64,000 nucleotides of DNA, from positions 124,001 to 188,000 of the forward strand of contig NZ_JAKZLC010000001.1 in the NCBI RefSeq assembly GCF_022808815.1. Direction: 5' to 3'. The stretch is from Geothrix paludis (GTDB taxonomy: Bacteria; Acidobacteriota; Holophagae; Holophagales; Holophagaceae). The notes beneath the pieces are model-generated. The model did not search any database. It was not told the DNA's origin and saw nothing but the letters and a program-made list of their open reading frames with translations. Positions 8,704-17,602 of this stretch are shown here, one piece after another (position 1 is the first letter of the stretch; every line of letters starts with the position of its first letter). A program made the position numbers and the translations under genes.

Positions 8704-10190
8704 GGGCAGACTTCCTGGTGGGCGCGGAGGGCGCCGAGGGTGGCGTCGATCTCCTGGAACATCACCCGGTCGGTCCAGGGAGCGCAGGCCTCCGCCAGGC
8801 GGGCGACCAGGGGCTGGAGGCCCGTGGCCGGGGCGAGCCCGAGGATGCGCAGCCCCTCGAGGGCCATGCGGGCCTCGATGGCCAGCACCTGCTCCAGGGC
8901 GTCCACGGCGCGCAGCAGCTTGCGGGCGGCGATGGGGCCCATGCTGACGTGATCTTCCTTCCCGGCGCTGGTGGGGATGGTGTCCACGCAGGCGGGATGG
9001 GCCAGTCCCTTCATCTCACTCACCAGAGCGGCCGAGGTGACGTGGGCCATCATGAAGCCGGATTCGAGGCCGCCGTTCTGGGTGAGGAAGGCCGGAAGAT
9101 CCGAATAGGCCGGATTCACGAGGCGCTCCTGCCGGCGCTCGGAGATGCTGGCGAGGTCCGCCGCCGCGATGGCGAGGACGTCGCAGGCGAAGGCGGGATA
9201 CTGGCCGTGGAAGTTGCCACCGGAACGGGACTCCTGGGTGTCTGTGAAGATCATCGGATTATCCGTGGCACTGTTGAGTTCCCGCTCGAGGATGGCGCTG
9301 GCGAACTGGAGGGCGTCCCGCGTCACCCCATGGACCTGGGGGATGCAGCGCAGGCTGTAGGCGTCCTGCACGCGGTGGCAGTCCTTGTGGCTTTCCGAGA
9401 TCTCGCTGGAGGCGCCCAGGATTTCCCGCATGCGCTCGGCCACGGCGATCTGGCCTGGGTGGGGCCGCGCGGTGTGGATGCGGGGATCGAAGGCGGCGCG
9501 GGTGCCCCGCAGGGCCTCCAGGCTGAGGCCCGCGATCTCGTCGGCCAGATCCGCCAGGCGGGTGAACTTCTCCGTGGCCAGGTTGCCCAGGGACGTGATG
9601 AGCTGGGTGCCGTTGATGAGGGCGAGGCCCTCCTTGGCCTGGAGGGTCACGGGCTTCAGGCCCGCCTTCGCCAGGGCCTCGCCGCCGGGAATGTGCCGGT
9701 CGCCGGACCAGGCGAGCCCCTCGCCAACGAGGAGCAGCGCCATGTGGGCCAGGGGGGCCAGGTCGCCGCTGGCGCCCACGCTGCCCTGGCTGGGCACCAC
9801 GGGCACGATGCCGCGGTTCAGGCATTCCGCCAACAGGCGGATGGGCCCGGGGCGGATGCCGCTGTGGGCCTTCAACAGGCAGTTGATGCGGGCCGCCATC
9901 AGGGCCCGCGTCTGGTCCACGGGCAGGGGCTCGCCCACGCCGGCGGCGTGGCTGCGGATGAGGTTGAGCTGGAGCTGCTGGAGCTGGTCCGGGGGGATGA
10001 CCACCGTGGCGAACTGGCCGAAGCCCGTGTTGATGCCGTAGACCGTGCGGCCCTCGGCCACGATGCGGTCCACCACAGCCCGGTTCTCGGCCACGAGGGC
10101 CAGGGCGCCTTCGTCGAGGGAGACGCCCTCGCCGGCGGCGATGCGCGCCAGCAGGGGGGCGGTGAGGGAGCGTCCATCGAGGCGGATCAT
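8700..10190 (-). CDS. hutH: histidine ammonia-lyase
   Basis: A 496-residue member of the MIO-cofactor ammonia-lyase family. Ala140-Ser141-Gly142, in GSVGASGDLAPL, is the triad that cyclises to the MIO prosthetic group. Tyr51 (VYGINTGFG) is the catalytic tyrosine. Ser80-His81 at the substrate-selectivity position is the pairing typical of histidine enzymes rather than tyrosine or phenylalanine ones. It converts L-histidine to urocanate and ammonia. No hutU, hutI or hutG is nearby. The gene is locked between an MFS transporter and an HD protein by ATGA overlaps on both sides, so urocanate may be exported or used for something other than ordinary catabolism. Confidence 0.88.
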   Translation of the reverse strand: MIRLDGRSLTAPLLARIAAGEGVSLDEGALALVAENRAVVDRIVAEGRTVYGINTGFGQFATVVIPPDQLQQLQLNLIRSHAAGVGEPLPVDQTRALMAARINCLLKAHSGIRPGPIRLLAECLNRGIVPVVPSQGSVGASGDLAPLAHMALLLVGEGLAWSGDRHIPGGEALAKAGLKPVTLQAKEGLALINGTQLITSLGNLATEKFTRLADLADEIAGLSLEALRGTRAAFDPRIHTARPHPGQIAVAERMREILGASSEISESHKDCHRVQDAYSLRCIPQVHGVTRDALQFASAILERELNSATDNPMIFTDTQESRSGGNFHGQYPAFACDVLAIAAADLASISERRQERLVNPAYSDLPAFLTQNGGLESGFMMAHVTSAALVSEMKGLAHPACVDTIPTSAGKEDHVSMGPIAARKLLRAVDALEQVLAIEARMALEGLRILGLAPATGLQPLVARLAEACAPWTDRVMFQEIDATLGALRAHQEVCP

Positions 10191-11449
10191 GCGGGCACCT
10201 TGCGGGAGAGGGTGAGGGCGAGGAGGAGGGCGAGGCCCATGGTGAGGCCGGCCACCGTGTAGGAAGCCTGGCCGCCCCAGCGGGCGAAGGCGAAGGTCCC
10301 GACGGCCGGGCCGATGATGCGCCCCAGGCCCGTCATGGCGTTCAGCACACCGAAGAGGCTGCCCTGGTCCTCCGGCGGGGTCAGCCGGCTGGCGAGAGCC
10401 GAGCCGGCGGTGTTGCTCATGCCGCTGCCCCAGGAGAGGGGGATGAACAGAAGCACGAAGGGCCACATCCAGGCGGCCTTCGGCATGAGGGGCAGGGTGA
10501 TGCCCAGGAGGAGCAGCCCGGTGATGAGGGCCATCCGCTCGGGGATGCGCTTGGATACCATCCGGACGAGGCCGCCCTGGTAGATCACCATGAGGATGCC
10601 GATGCCCGCGAAGAGGAAGCCCACCTCCCGCTGGTGGAAGTCGAAGCGGGCGTGCACGAGCAAGGCGAAGGTCCCCTCCATCATGGAGAAGCCCGCCATG
10701 GCGAGCAGGGACACGATCAGCAGCTGGGGCATGCCCGGGCGCTTGAAGGCCTTCACCAGGGCATGGCCGCGGGTCTCGCGGGACCGCGCCCGCGCCTCCT
10801 GGTCGAGCGTCTCCGGCACCCACAGCGCCACCAGGAGCGAGGCGGTCAGGGACAGCCCCGCCGCCACGAAAAAGGGCAGGTGCCAGCCGCGGGTCGCCAG
10901 CAGATGGTGTCCGAAGGCGCTGCCGCTGAGGATGCCGGCCATGGCGGGGCCCAGCACGAAGCCCAGGCCGAACGCGGCGCCGATCATGCCCATGGCCTTG
11001 GAGCGTTCCTCCGGGGCCGAGCTGTCCGCCATGGCTGCCTGGGCCACGGAGATGTTGCCGCCGGTGATACCGTCCAGGATCCGTGCCGCCAGCATCCACT
11101 CGAAGCGGCTGGTGAGGGCCAGCATCAGGTAGCCGATGGCCGAGCCCACCAGGCTCATCCACAGCACGGGCTTGCGGCCCACCTTGTCGGAGGTGCGGCC
11201 GAGGATGGGCGAGGCGATGAACTGCATGAGGCTGAAGCTGAGGAAGCCCACGCCGGCCCAGAAGGCTCCCGGCGTGGTGCCCGTGCCGCCGAGGCCGAGG
11301 AAGTGGTTGACGCCCTCCATCCAGGCGCTGGGGTGATCCGCGATCTCCTTGGCATAGAGGGGCAGGATCGGGATGACGATGCCGAAGCCCAGCAGGTCGG
11401 TGAACACGGTGAGGAAGATGGCCAGCCTGGCGCGCTTGGAAGACGGCAT
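10187..11449 (-). CDS. MFS transporter, TetA/DHA1-like
   Basis: A 420-residue membrane protein with about 12 hydrophobic segments. The loop SPILGRTSDKVGRKPV matches MFS motif A (GxLaDrxGrkxxl), and the N terminus (TDLLGFGIVIPILPLYAKEI) resembles TetA-class proton-coupled efflux proteins. The substrate is unknown. Its stop overlaps the hutH start (ATGA), so histidine uptake or urocanate export is an obvious possibility, though drug/proton antiport is the commoner role of this subclass. It begins 38 bp after the hybrid kinase gene. Confidence 0.85.
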   Translation of the reverse strand: MPSSKRARLAIFLTVFTDLLGFGIVIPILPLYAKEIADHPSAWMEGVNHFLGLGGTGTTPGAFWAGVGFLSFSLMQFIASPILGRTSDKVGRKPVLWMSLVGSAIGYLMLALTSRFEWMLAARILDGITGGNISVAQAAMADSSAPEERSKAMGMIGAAFGLGFVLGPAMAGILSGSAFGHHLLATRGWHLPFFVAAGLSLTASLLVALWVPETLDQEARARSRETRGHALVKAFKRPGMPQLLIVSLLAMAGFSMMEGTFALLVHARFDFHQREVGFLFAGIGILMVIYQGGLVRMVSKRIPERMALITGLLLLGITLPLMPKAAWMWPFVLLFIPLSWGSGMSNTAGSALASRLTPPEDQGSLFGVLNAMTGLGRIIGPAVGTFAFARWGGQASYTVAGLTMGLALLLALTLSRKVPA

Positions 11450-11487
11450 GAGGATCTCCAGCCGACCAGTTTAGCTTGGGATGCGTC

Positions 11488-13929
11488 TCAGCTTCCCAGG
11501 GCTCTCTGGATGACGGCCTTCAGGTCCTTGAGCTGGTAGGGCTTCTGGAGGAAACCCGTCGGTCCGCCTTCGGGGAAAGTCTGGAGTGAGTCCTGCTCCG
11601 AATACCCGCTGCTGAGGATTACGGGGATGGTCGGATCCAGGTTCCGCATGGTCCGGAAGGCCTCCCGGCCATCCAGGCGCGGCATGGTGAGGTCCATGAT
11701 CACCAGATGGAGGTTCTTTCCGTGTTCACGGAATCGCTCCAGGGCCTCGAGGCCATCCTGGGCGACCAGCACCTGGAATCCGAGTGAATCGAGGGCCGTC
11801 CCCGTGGTCCGAAGGATCTGCTCCTCGTCGTCCACGAGGAGCACGAGTCCGCGGAAGGGTGCCGGCTCGGGATGCGAGGCCTGCCTGGACCCGGAGACGG
11901 GGACCTCGTCCGCGGCGGGGAAACAGAGCCTGAACCGGCTGCCCCGGCCGACTTGGCTGGTGATGTTCAGGCCGGCGCCGTGGCCGCGGAGGATCCCGAG
12001 CATGGCTGAGAGCCCAAGTCCCCGGCCCGCCGCCTTGGTGGTGAAGAAGGGATCGAAGATGCGGTCCATCACCTCGGGCGTCATGCCGCAGCCCGTGTCT
12101 TCGACTTCGAGAATCACGTGGCGCCCCGGCCTGGGAGCCTCGAGCCTGAACTCGTTCCGGAGGGCCGAGACGTCGAGATCCCCTGCCGAGGTGGTGATGT
12201 GGATGGTGCCTTCCCGGTCGCCGATGGCGTCGGAGGCGTTGGTGACCAGGTTCATGATCACCTGCTGGAACTGGGCCGCGTCGGCTTGGATGGCCGGGAG
12301 GTCGGCGGCCAGCTCCAGGTGGAGGCGGACCTTCTTGGAGATGGACACCTCGAGCAGGTGGGTGAGGTCCCGGACGACGGCATTGAGGTCGTGCGGCCGG
12401 ACCTCGAAGTGGCCCCGCCCTGAGTACGCCAGCATCTGCTTTGTGAGTTCGGTGGCGCGCAGGATGGCCGCCTCCATGTTGGCGAGGTACGGCCGGACCG
12501 GGGCGTTTTCGGGGAGCTTGAGCTGGGCGAGGTTCAGGTTGCCCAGCACCACGGTGAGCAGGTTGTTGAAGTCGTGCGCGATGCCCCCCGCCAGCACGCC
12601 CAGGCTCTCCAGCTTCTGGCTCTGGCGCAGCGCCTCCTCGGCGCGCCGGCGATCCGTGATGTCGAGGAGGTAGCCCAGGTGGTAGCCGGGGTCCGACCCC
12701 GGTCCCGCCACCGAGGTGCTGAAGTCGTAGAACCACCGGTACTCCCCGGCGGCCGTCCGCAGCCGGTACTGCTGTTCGTAGTGGGTTTGGCCCCGGGCCC
12801 TGAAGGCCGCCGCGGCCTGGTGGATGGCCTCCAGTTCATCGGGATGCACCAGGCTGTTGTAGGAGACCCGGCCACTGACGAGGTCCTCCGGGGAGTAGCC
12901 CAGGATGGTCCGGACGTTGGGGGACACGTAGTCCACCGGCCATCCCTCGGCGGCGCGCCAGCGCACCACCATCACGGGCCCGCCCACGAAGAGCCCGCGC
13001 TCCGCCTGGAGCGCCTGCTCGACGGCCTTGCGGTCCGAGATGTCCCGGGTGATGGATAGCAGGCATGGCGTGCCATCCACCTCCATGATCTTCCCGGACA
13101 TGAGGCCCGTGAGGAGGCTGCCATCCTTGCGGCGGAAGGGGGCCTCGAGGCCCGTGAACTCCCCGTGGTCGCGGATGAGGCGGACGGCCCGCTCCCGGTC
13201 CTCGGGCTGGCCCCAGATCTTCAGGTCCAGGGTGGTCCGGCCCAGGGTCTCCTCTCGCGTCCATCCCGTGAGGCGCGTAAAGCCGTCGCTGATGTCCAGG
13301 TAGGTGCCGTCGTCCAGGCTGGTCAGGTTGATGGCGTCCGGGCTGGCCTGGAAGACCTTGGTGAATTTCTCGCCGCTGAGGCGGAGGGCGTCCTCGGCGG
13401 CTCTCCGCTCGATGGCCATGGCCACCTGGCCGGACACATAGACCAGCAGATCCCGCTCCTCCGGGGTGTACCGGCGGTCGCCCTCATAGATCTGGATGGC
13501 CAGGGCGCCGAACACGCCTTCGCTGCCCACCAGCGGCACCCCCAGCCAGTCCAGGAAATTCGTCCCGAACGGCTCCACCGCTCCGGAGGCCTCCAACTCC
13601 AGGAGGACTTCCGTGTCCAGGAGCAGAGGCTTCTCCGTGCGGAGCACGTACTCCGTGAGCCCCCGCCGAAGCTGCCTCGGCTCGGGCTTGGGGTCCTGGG
13701 CGTCCACGAAATAGGGGAAGGAGACGGTGTCGGAGGGCTTGTCCCACAGGGCGAAGTAGAGGTTCTCGGCCGGCATGAGATCCCGCACGATGGTGTGGAT
13801 CCGCGTGTAGATCTCCTGGAGGTCGGTGGCGCGAAGCGCCGCCTCCGCGATGCGGTAGGTGGCGTTCAGGTAGCGGCGGACCAAGGCCAGGGCCTCGGCA
13901 GGATCCTGGGGTTCCCCTGGCGGATGCAT
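11488..13929 (-). CDS. hybrid sensor histidine kinase (GAF-PAS-PAS-HisKA-HATPase-REC)
   Basis: An 813-residue soluble kinase without membrane segments. The order is a GAF-like domain (about 30-175), PAS (185-305), a second PAS/PAC (310-430), HisKA with His452 in GGIAHDFNNLL, HATPase (N box MNLVTNASDAIGD, G1 EVEDTGCGM, F box FDPFFTTK), and a C-terminal receiver with phospho-acceptor Asp746 (VIMDLTMPRLDG) and a conserved Lys in FLQKPY. It probably senses a cytoplasmic redox, gas or small-molecule signal. No separate output regulator is adjacent. It lies between an ABC exporter and the MFS-hutH set, all on the same strand with gaps of 38-48 bp. Confidence 0.93.
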   Translation of the reverse strand: MHPPGEPQDPAEALALVRRYLNATYRIAEAALRATDLQEIYTRIHTIVRDLMPAENLYFALWDKPSDTVSFPYFVDAQDPKPEPRQLRRGLTEYVLRTEKPLLLDTEVLLELEASGAVEPFGTNFLDWLGVPLVGSEGVFGALAIQIYEGDRRYTPEERDLLVYVSGQVAMAIERRAAEDALRLSGEKFTKVFQASPDAINLTSLDDGTYLDISDGFTRLTGWTREETLGRTTLDLKIWGQPEDRERAVRLIRDHGEFTGLEAPFRRKDGSLLTGLMSGKIMEVDGTPCLLSITRDISDRKAVEQALQAERGLFVGGPVMVVRWRAAEGWPVDYVSPNVRTILGYSPEDLVSGRVSYNSLVHPDELEAIHQAAAAFRARGQTHYEQQYRLRTAAGEYRWFYDFSTSVAGPGSDPGYHLGYLLDITDRRRAEEALRQSQKLESLGVLAGGIAHDFNNLLTVVLGNLNLAQLKLPENAPVRPYLANMEAAILRATELTKQMLAYSGRGHFEVRPHDLNAVVRDLTHLLEVSISKKVRLHLELAADLPAIQADAAQFQQVIMNLVTNASDAIGDREGTIHITTSAGDLDVSALRNEFRLEAPRPGRHVILEVEDTGCGMTPEVMDRIFDPFFTTKAAGRGLGLSAMLGILRGHGAGLNITSQVGRGSRFRLCFPAADEVPVSGSRQASHPEPAPFRGLVLLVDDEEQILRTTGTALDSLGFQVLVAQDGLEALERFREHGKNLHLVIMDLTMPRLDGREAFRTMRNLDPTIPVILSSGYSEQDSLQTFPEGGPTGFLQKPYQLKDLKAVIQRALGS

Positions 13930-13977
13930 GGGTCCGTTATCGGGTCATCTGCCATCCGGCTGTAGAACTGGACAGGT

Positions 13978-15039
13978 TCAGGCCCATCGGAACCGCCGCA
14001 CCGCCAGGGCGAAGGCGGCAAGCCCCCAGGCGGCCACGATGGCCAGGCCGGCGCCGTGTCCGGCCAGGGAGCCCCCGTCGTTGAACACGGCCCGCAGCGC
14101 CCGCAGGAAGGGGGCCAGGGGCGCCATGGCCACGGCGTGCTGGAGCCAGGCCGGGGCGGAATCCAGCGTGAAGTAGACGCCGCTCAGCAGCATGAGGGGG
14201 AAGAACACCAGGTTCGAGATGGCCGCGTATCCCTCGGAGGTTTCCGCGAAGCCGCTGAGGGCGAAGCCGAAGGCCATGAAGCAGCCGGTGCCCAGGGTCA
14301 TGATGAGGAACAGGTCGACGAAGGAGCCCTGGTTCTCGATGCCGAAGACCAGGCGTCCCACCAGCAGCAGGATGGCGGCCTGGACCACCGTGACCGTCAG
14401 GCGGTGCAGCACTTGGCCCAGGAGGAAGATCCACTTGGGCAGCGGCGTGACGGCCAAGCGGCGGAACTTGCCCTTCTCGCGGTAGGACACGTTCACCATG
14501 CCCACGCTGAAGAGCCCCATGCTCACCAGGTTCAGACCCAGCAGGCCCGGCAGCAGGAAGGCGGCGTAGTTGGCGGAGTGCTTGTGGCCGGGGCTCTCCA
14601 CCGAGACGGGGATCCGCTGGGGCTCGGGCGATCCGTTCAATCGCGCCTGGGCCATGAGCCAGGCCTGGTTCACCAGCCCCGCCGTGGCTCCCGCCTGGGC
14701 CATGAGGTAGCTGTTCAGACGGAGGCGGTAGCCCGCGCCATCGGTCTCCAGCTGGGCGGCGGTCTCGCCCCTCGACCAGCGGGCCTCGGCCTCGGTCTTC
14801 GGGAGGGCCTGCACCTTGAGCTGGACGTCGACCAGGGCCTGGTCCAGGGCGGTGTCCTGCGGACCCGGAGCCGGAGCCTGCACGCGGACCACGGAGAGCT
14901 TCGGCCCGCCGCCGTCCCGGAAGATGGTGCCGAAGCCCAGCAGCAGCACCACCGGGAAGGCGAAGGTCCAGAACATGGCCACGCGGTCCCGGCGGTAGAG
15001 CCGCCATTCCATTGCGAACTGGCGCCAGAGCATCATCAC
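13978..15039 (-). CDS. ABC-2 type exporter permease
   Basis: A 353-residue membrane protein with one N-terminal transmembrane helix (about 22-42), a long extracytoplasmic segment, and five or so helices from about 150 onward, the ABC2_membrane_3 layout of exporters such as YhhJ/YadH-like and drug or Na+ efflux systems. Start codons are stacked (GTG 15039, ATG 15036, ATG 15033); the ATG at 15036 or 15033 is the likely one. It directly follows its ATPase gene. The substrate is unknown. Confidence 0.85.
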   Translation of the reverse strand: MMMLWRQFAMEWRLYRRDRVAMFWTFAFPVVLLLGFGTIFRDGGGPKLSVVRVQAPAPGPQDTALDQALVDVQLKVQALPKTEAEARWSRGETAAQLETDGAGYRLRLNSYLMAQAGATAGLVNQAWLMAQARLNGSPEPQRIPVSVESPGHKHSANYAAFLLPGLLGLNLVSMGLFSVGMVNVSYREKGKFRRLAVTPLPKWIFLLGQVLHRLTVTVVQAAILLLVGRLVFGIENQGSFVDLFLIMTLGTGCFMAFGFALSGFAETSEGYAAISNLVFFPLMLLSGVYFTLDSAPAWLQHAVAMAPLAPFLRALRAVFNDGGSLAGHGAGLAIVAAWGLAAFALAVRRFRWA

Positions 15040-15965
15040 TACTCCCTCAGGCTGCGGCCGGTGCGGTGCAGGAAGACGTCCTCCAGCGTGGCCCGCCGGA
15101 TGTGGACCTGCTGGAAGGGAACGGCGGCAGACTCAGCGGCCTCCAGCAGCCGCGGCAGCAGGGCCTTGGGGTCCGGCGTGGGGATCTCCCAGAGGTCCGC
15201 GCGCCGCTCCACGGCCTGCTCCAATCGCGCCGCGAAGGCCGCCGGCTCGGGCGCATCGCCCTCGAAGGTCAGCTCCACCACGCTGGGAATGGCCAGGTCC
15301 GAGATGAGCGAGGCCGGGGTGCCCGTGGCGATGACCTTCCCGTGGTCCATGATGGCCAGCCGGTCGCAGAGGGCCTCGGCCTCGTCCATATAGTGGGTGG
15401 TGAGCATGACCGTGCGCCCTTCGGCCTTCATGCGGCGGACCACGTCCCAGAGGCTGCGCCGGGCCTGGGGATCGAGGCCCGTGGTGGGCTCGTCCAGGAA
15501 GACCAGCTCCGGATCGTTCACCAGGGCCAGCGCCAGGGCCAGGCGCTGCTGCTGGCCGCCGCTGAGGGTGATGTGGTAGGCGTCGGCCTTCTCCTGGAGC
15601 TGCACCAGGTCCAGCAGCTCCGAGGTGCTCCGGCGCTTCGGGTAGTAGCTGCCGTAGAGGTCCAGGGCCTCCCGGGGCGTGATCTTGTTGAAGAGGCTGG
15701 TGCTCTGGAGCTGCACCCCGATGCGGGCGCGGATCTCCTGCCCGCGTTCGGCCCAGGTCAGGCCCAGGATCTCGATGTCCCCGGCGTCCGCAGTGGTGAG
15801 GCCCTCGATGATCTCCAGCGTGGTGGTCTTGCCCGCGCCGTTGGGGCCCAGCAGGCCGAACACCTCGCCCCGGGCCACGTCCAGGTCCACGCCGTCCACG
15901 GCCACCACCTTGGGGAAGGCCTTGCGGAGGCCGCGGATTTGCAATGCGGAGCCGGTCATGGACAC
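15039..15965 (-). CDS. ABC exporter ATP-binding protein
   Basis: A 308-residue ATPase with a complete nucleotide-binding domain: Walker A LLGPNGAGKTTT, Q loop VQLQSTSLFNKI, signature LSGGQQQRL, Walker B LVFLDEPTTGLD and switch histidine LTTHYMDEAE. The C-terminal 75 residues are the extra domain common in CcmA/DrrA-type exporters. It pairs with the permease immediately downstream. GAGGTG precedes the ATG at 15963-15965. The 54-bp gap before it holds a nested hairpin. Confidence 0.92.
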   Translation of the reverse strand: MSMTGSALQIRGLRKAFPKVVAVDGVDLDVARGEVFGLLGPNGAGKTTTLEIIEGLTTADAGDIEILGLTWAERGQEIRARIGVQLQSTSLFNKITPREALDLYGSYYPKRRSTSELLDLVQLQEKADAYHITLSGGQQQRLALALALVNDPELVFLDEPTTGLDPQARRSLWDVVRRMKAEGRTVMLTTHYMDEAEALCDRLAIMDHGKVIATGTPASLISDLAIPSVVELTFEGDAPEPAAFAARLEQAVERRADLWEIPTPDPKALLPRLLEAAESAAVPFQQVHIRRATLEDVFLHRTGRSLRE

Positions 15966-15970
15966 CTCGG

Positions 15971-16020
15971 ACCCACCATCATGCCCGGGTTCAATTTCCT
16001 GTGCGTACAGGAAGGTGGGT
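15971..16020 (-). terminator. nested hairpin between prenyltransferase fusion and ABC ATPase
   Basis: TTCCTGT (15996-16002) and ACAGGAA (16007-16013) pair around a GCGT loop. ACCCACC (15971-15977) can pair with GGTGGGT (16014-16020), enclosing it. The outer arm touches the stop codon of the upstream fusion gene. It could end that transcript partly or affect translation of the ATPase; there is no T-run. Confidence 0.4.
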
Positions 16021-17585
16021 CAGGACAGGTGGGCCAGGGGGATGATCCCGAACCACAGGAGGTAAGTGAGGGCAAGGGCCATGAGGCCGTCGATGCGCTC
16101 GCAGGGCGCGCCGCGGCGGAGGTACCGGAGGATGGCCCGGGCCAGCAGCAGCGCATGGGGAAGGGCCAGGAAGACGAGGAGCCCGCTGGTCCCGCCGAAG
16201 AGGCCCCACCGCTGCCAGACCACCCCGCAGACAGCAGCCGCCACCGCAAAGCCCAGAGCGGCCCAGGCGGCCCCTCGGCGTCCCAGGAGCACCGCCAGCG
16301 TCCGCTTGGCCACGGCGTGGTCTGCCTCGTGGTCCGGCAAGGCCGAGAGCGTGATGGCGGAAAGGGTGGCCAGGAACAGGGGCAGGCCCGTGAGCCAGGG
16401 GAAGGGGTCCCGCCAGATGCCGGATTGGAGCAAGCCGCCCACGAAGATGGCCGCGAAGCTGTGGGTGAGGCCCACGTCCAGCTCCCCCAGGCCCCGATAG
16501 ACGAGCTTGAGGGGGGGCACAGTGTAGCCCGCGGCGAGCACCGCCAGGGCGATCATGGCCGCCAGGCCCGACCCGGACGGGGCCTGGACGGCACCCAGGG
16601 CCGCCAGGCTCGCGCCCAGCGCCAGGGCCAGCCCGGCCATGGCCCGCCGGACGCTGCGGGGGCCGAGTTCCCCGTCCGCCAGCACGCGGCTGCCGCCGTT
16701 GAAGGGGCCGGCGTGGCGGTTGAGGCGGTCCGTGCCCTGGTCGAACCACTCGTTGCTGACCACGGTGAGCGCCTCCATCAGGAAGAGGCACAGGTAGCCG
16801 AGCCAGTAGACGGGACGCGAGAAGGCGCCGTGCCTCGCCGCCGCCAGGGCGCCAATGGTGTAGGCCACCCAGGCCATGGGGTAGAACTGCAGGCGGAGCA
16901 GGCGCAGCCAGGCTCCGGCACGGCGGAGGAGGGCGTGGCGGCGGAGGCGGCCGGGCAGCCGGGTCGCTTCGGCCCGGGCCTGGCCCAGCCACCGGGCCCG
17001 CATCTCGGCGGTGGCGGGCTTCACAGGGGCGAAGGTGGAGATGAAAGTGGGCGCCACGCCGCAGAAGCCCAGAGTGGCGCGCCGCATGGCCTGGTGGCCG
17101 GGCTGGCGGTAGATGAGCCGGTAGACCCAGGACGGCGTGTCCATGGTCACCAGCAGGTGGGCCGAGCGCCCCTTCAGCAGCTTCGTCCAGGAGGCGGGAT
17201 CCTCGTCCTGGGCCTCGAAGGCGAAGCCGGGGGTGAGCACGCGGTCGAGGAAGCCCTTGAGCAGGGCGGGCAGGGTGCCCCACCAGGCCGGGTAGACGAA
17301 GACCAGGTGGTCGGCCCAGCGGATCAGCGCCTGGGCCCGGGCCAGGTTCGGTTCCAGAGGTTGTTCCCGGGGCGAGGGCGTCCGTACATTCGGATCGAAG
17401 GCGAGGCTGACGAGGTCGAGGCGCTCGACTTCGAAGCCCGCGGTCCGGGCGCCTGCTTCATAGGCCCCGGCAAGGGCCGCGCAGAAGCTGTCCAGGCGAG
17501 GATGACCCAGGATCACGAGAACCCTTGGTGCCGCGCCTTCCGTGGATGCCGCCACCTGCCCTCCGTCCGGATGGGATGGGGCCAT
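16020..17585 (-). CDS. fusion: NQO/KefF-type flavoprotein + UbiA/MenA-type prenyltransferase
   Basis: A 521-residue two-domain protein. Residues 21-210 resemble the flavodoxin-like NAD(P)H:quinone oxidoreductase family (VLVILGHPRLDSFCAAL start; VYPAWWGTLPALLKGFLDRV, the FMN/FAD-contact signature). Residues 235-521 are a polytopic UbiA-family prenyltransferase with first Asp motif N278-E-W-F-D282-Q-G-T-D286, the MenA-like FNGGSRVL loop, and second motif D418-H-E-A-D422. It plausibly prenylates an aromatic acceptor and reduces its quinone ring, as in menaquinone-type pathways. The ATG at 17583-17585 has AGGAG upstream. ispE ends 17 bp upstream on the same strand, suggesting a shared transcript. 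The domain calls are secure; joint function is inference. Confidence 0.82.
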   Translation of the reverse strand: MAPSHPDGGQVAASTEGAAPRVLVILGHPRLDSFCAALAGAYEAGARTAGFEVERLDLVSLAFDPNVRTPSPREQPLEPNLARAQALIRWADHLVFVYPAWWGTLPALLKGFLDRVLTPGFAFEAQDEDPASWTKLLKGRSAHLLVTMDTPSWVYRLIYRQPGHQAMRRATLGFCGVAPTFISTFAPVKPATAEMRARWLGQARAEATRLPGRLRRHALLRRAGAWLRLLRLQFYPMAWVAYTIGALAAARHGAFSRPVYWLGYLCLFLMEALTVVSNEWFDQGTDRLNRHAGPFNGGSRVLADGELGPRSVRRAMAGLALALGASLAALGAVQAPSGSGLAAMIALAVLAAGYTVPPLKLVYRGLGELDVGLTHSFAAIFVGGLLQSGIWRDPFPWLTGLPLFLATLSAITLSALPDHEADHAVAKRTLAVLLGRRGAAWAALGFAVAAAVCGVVWQRWGLFGGTSGLLVFLALPHALLLARAILRYLRRGAPCERIDGLMALALTYLLWFGIIPLAHLS

Positions 17586-17602
17586 CCTACTCCTGGGATC
17601 GA

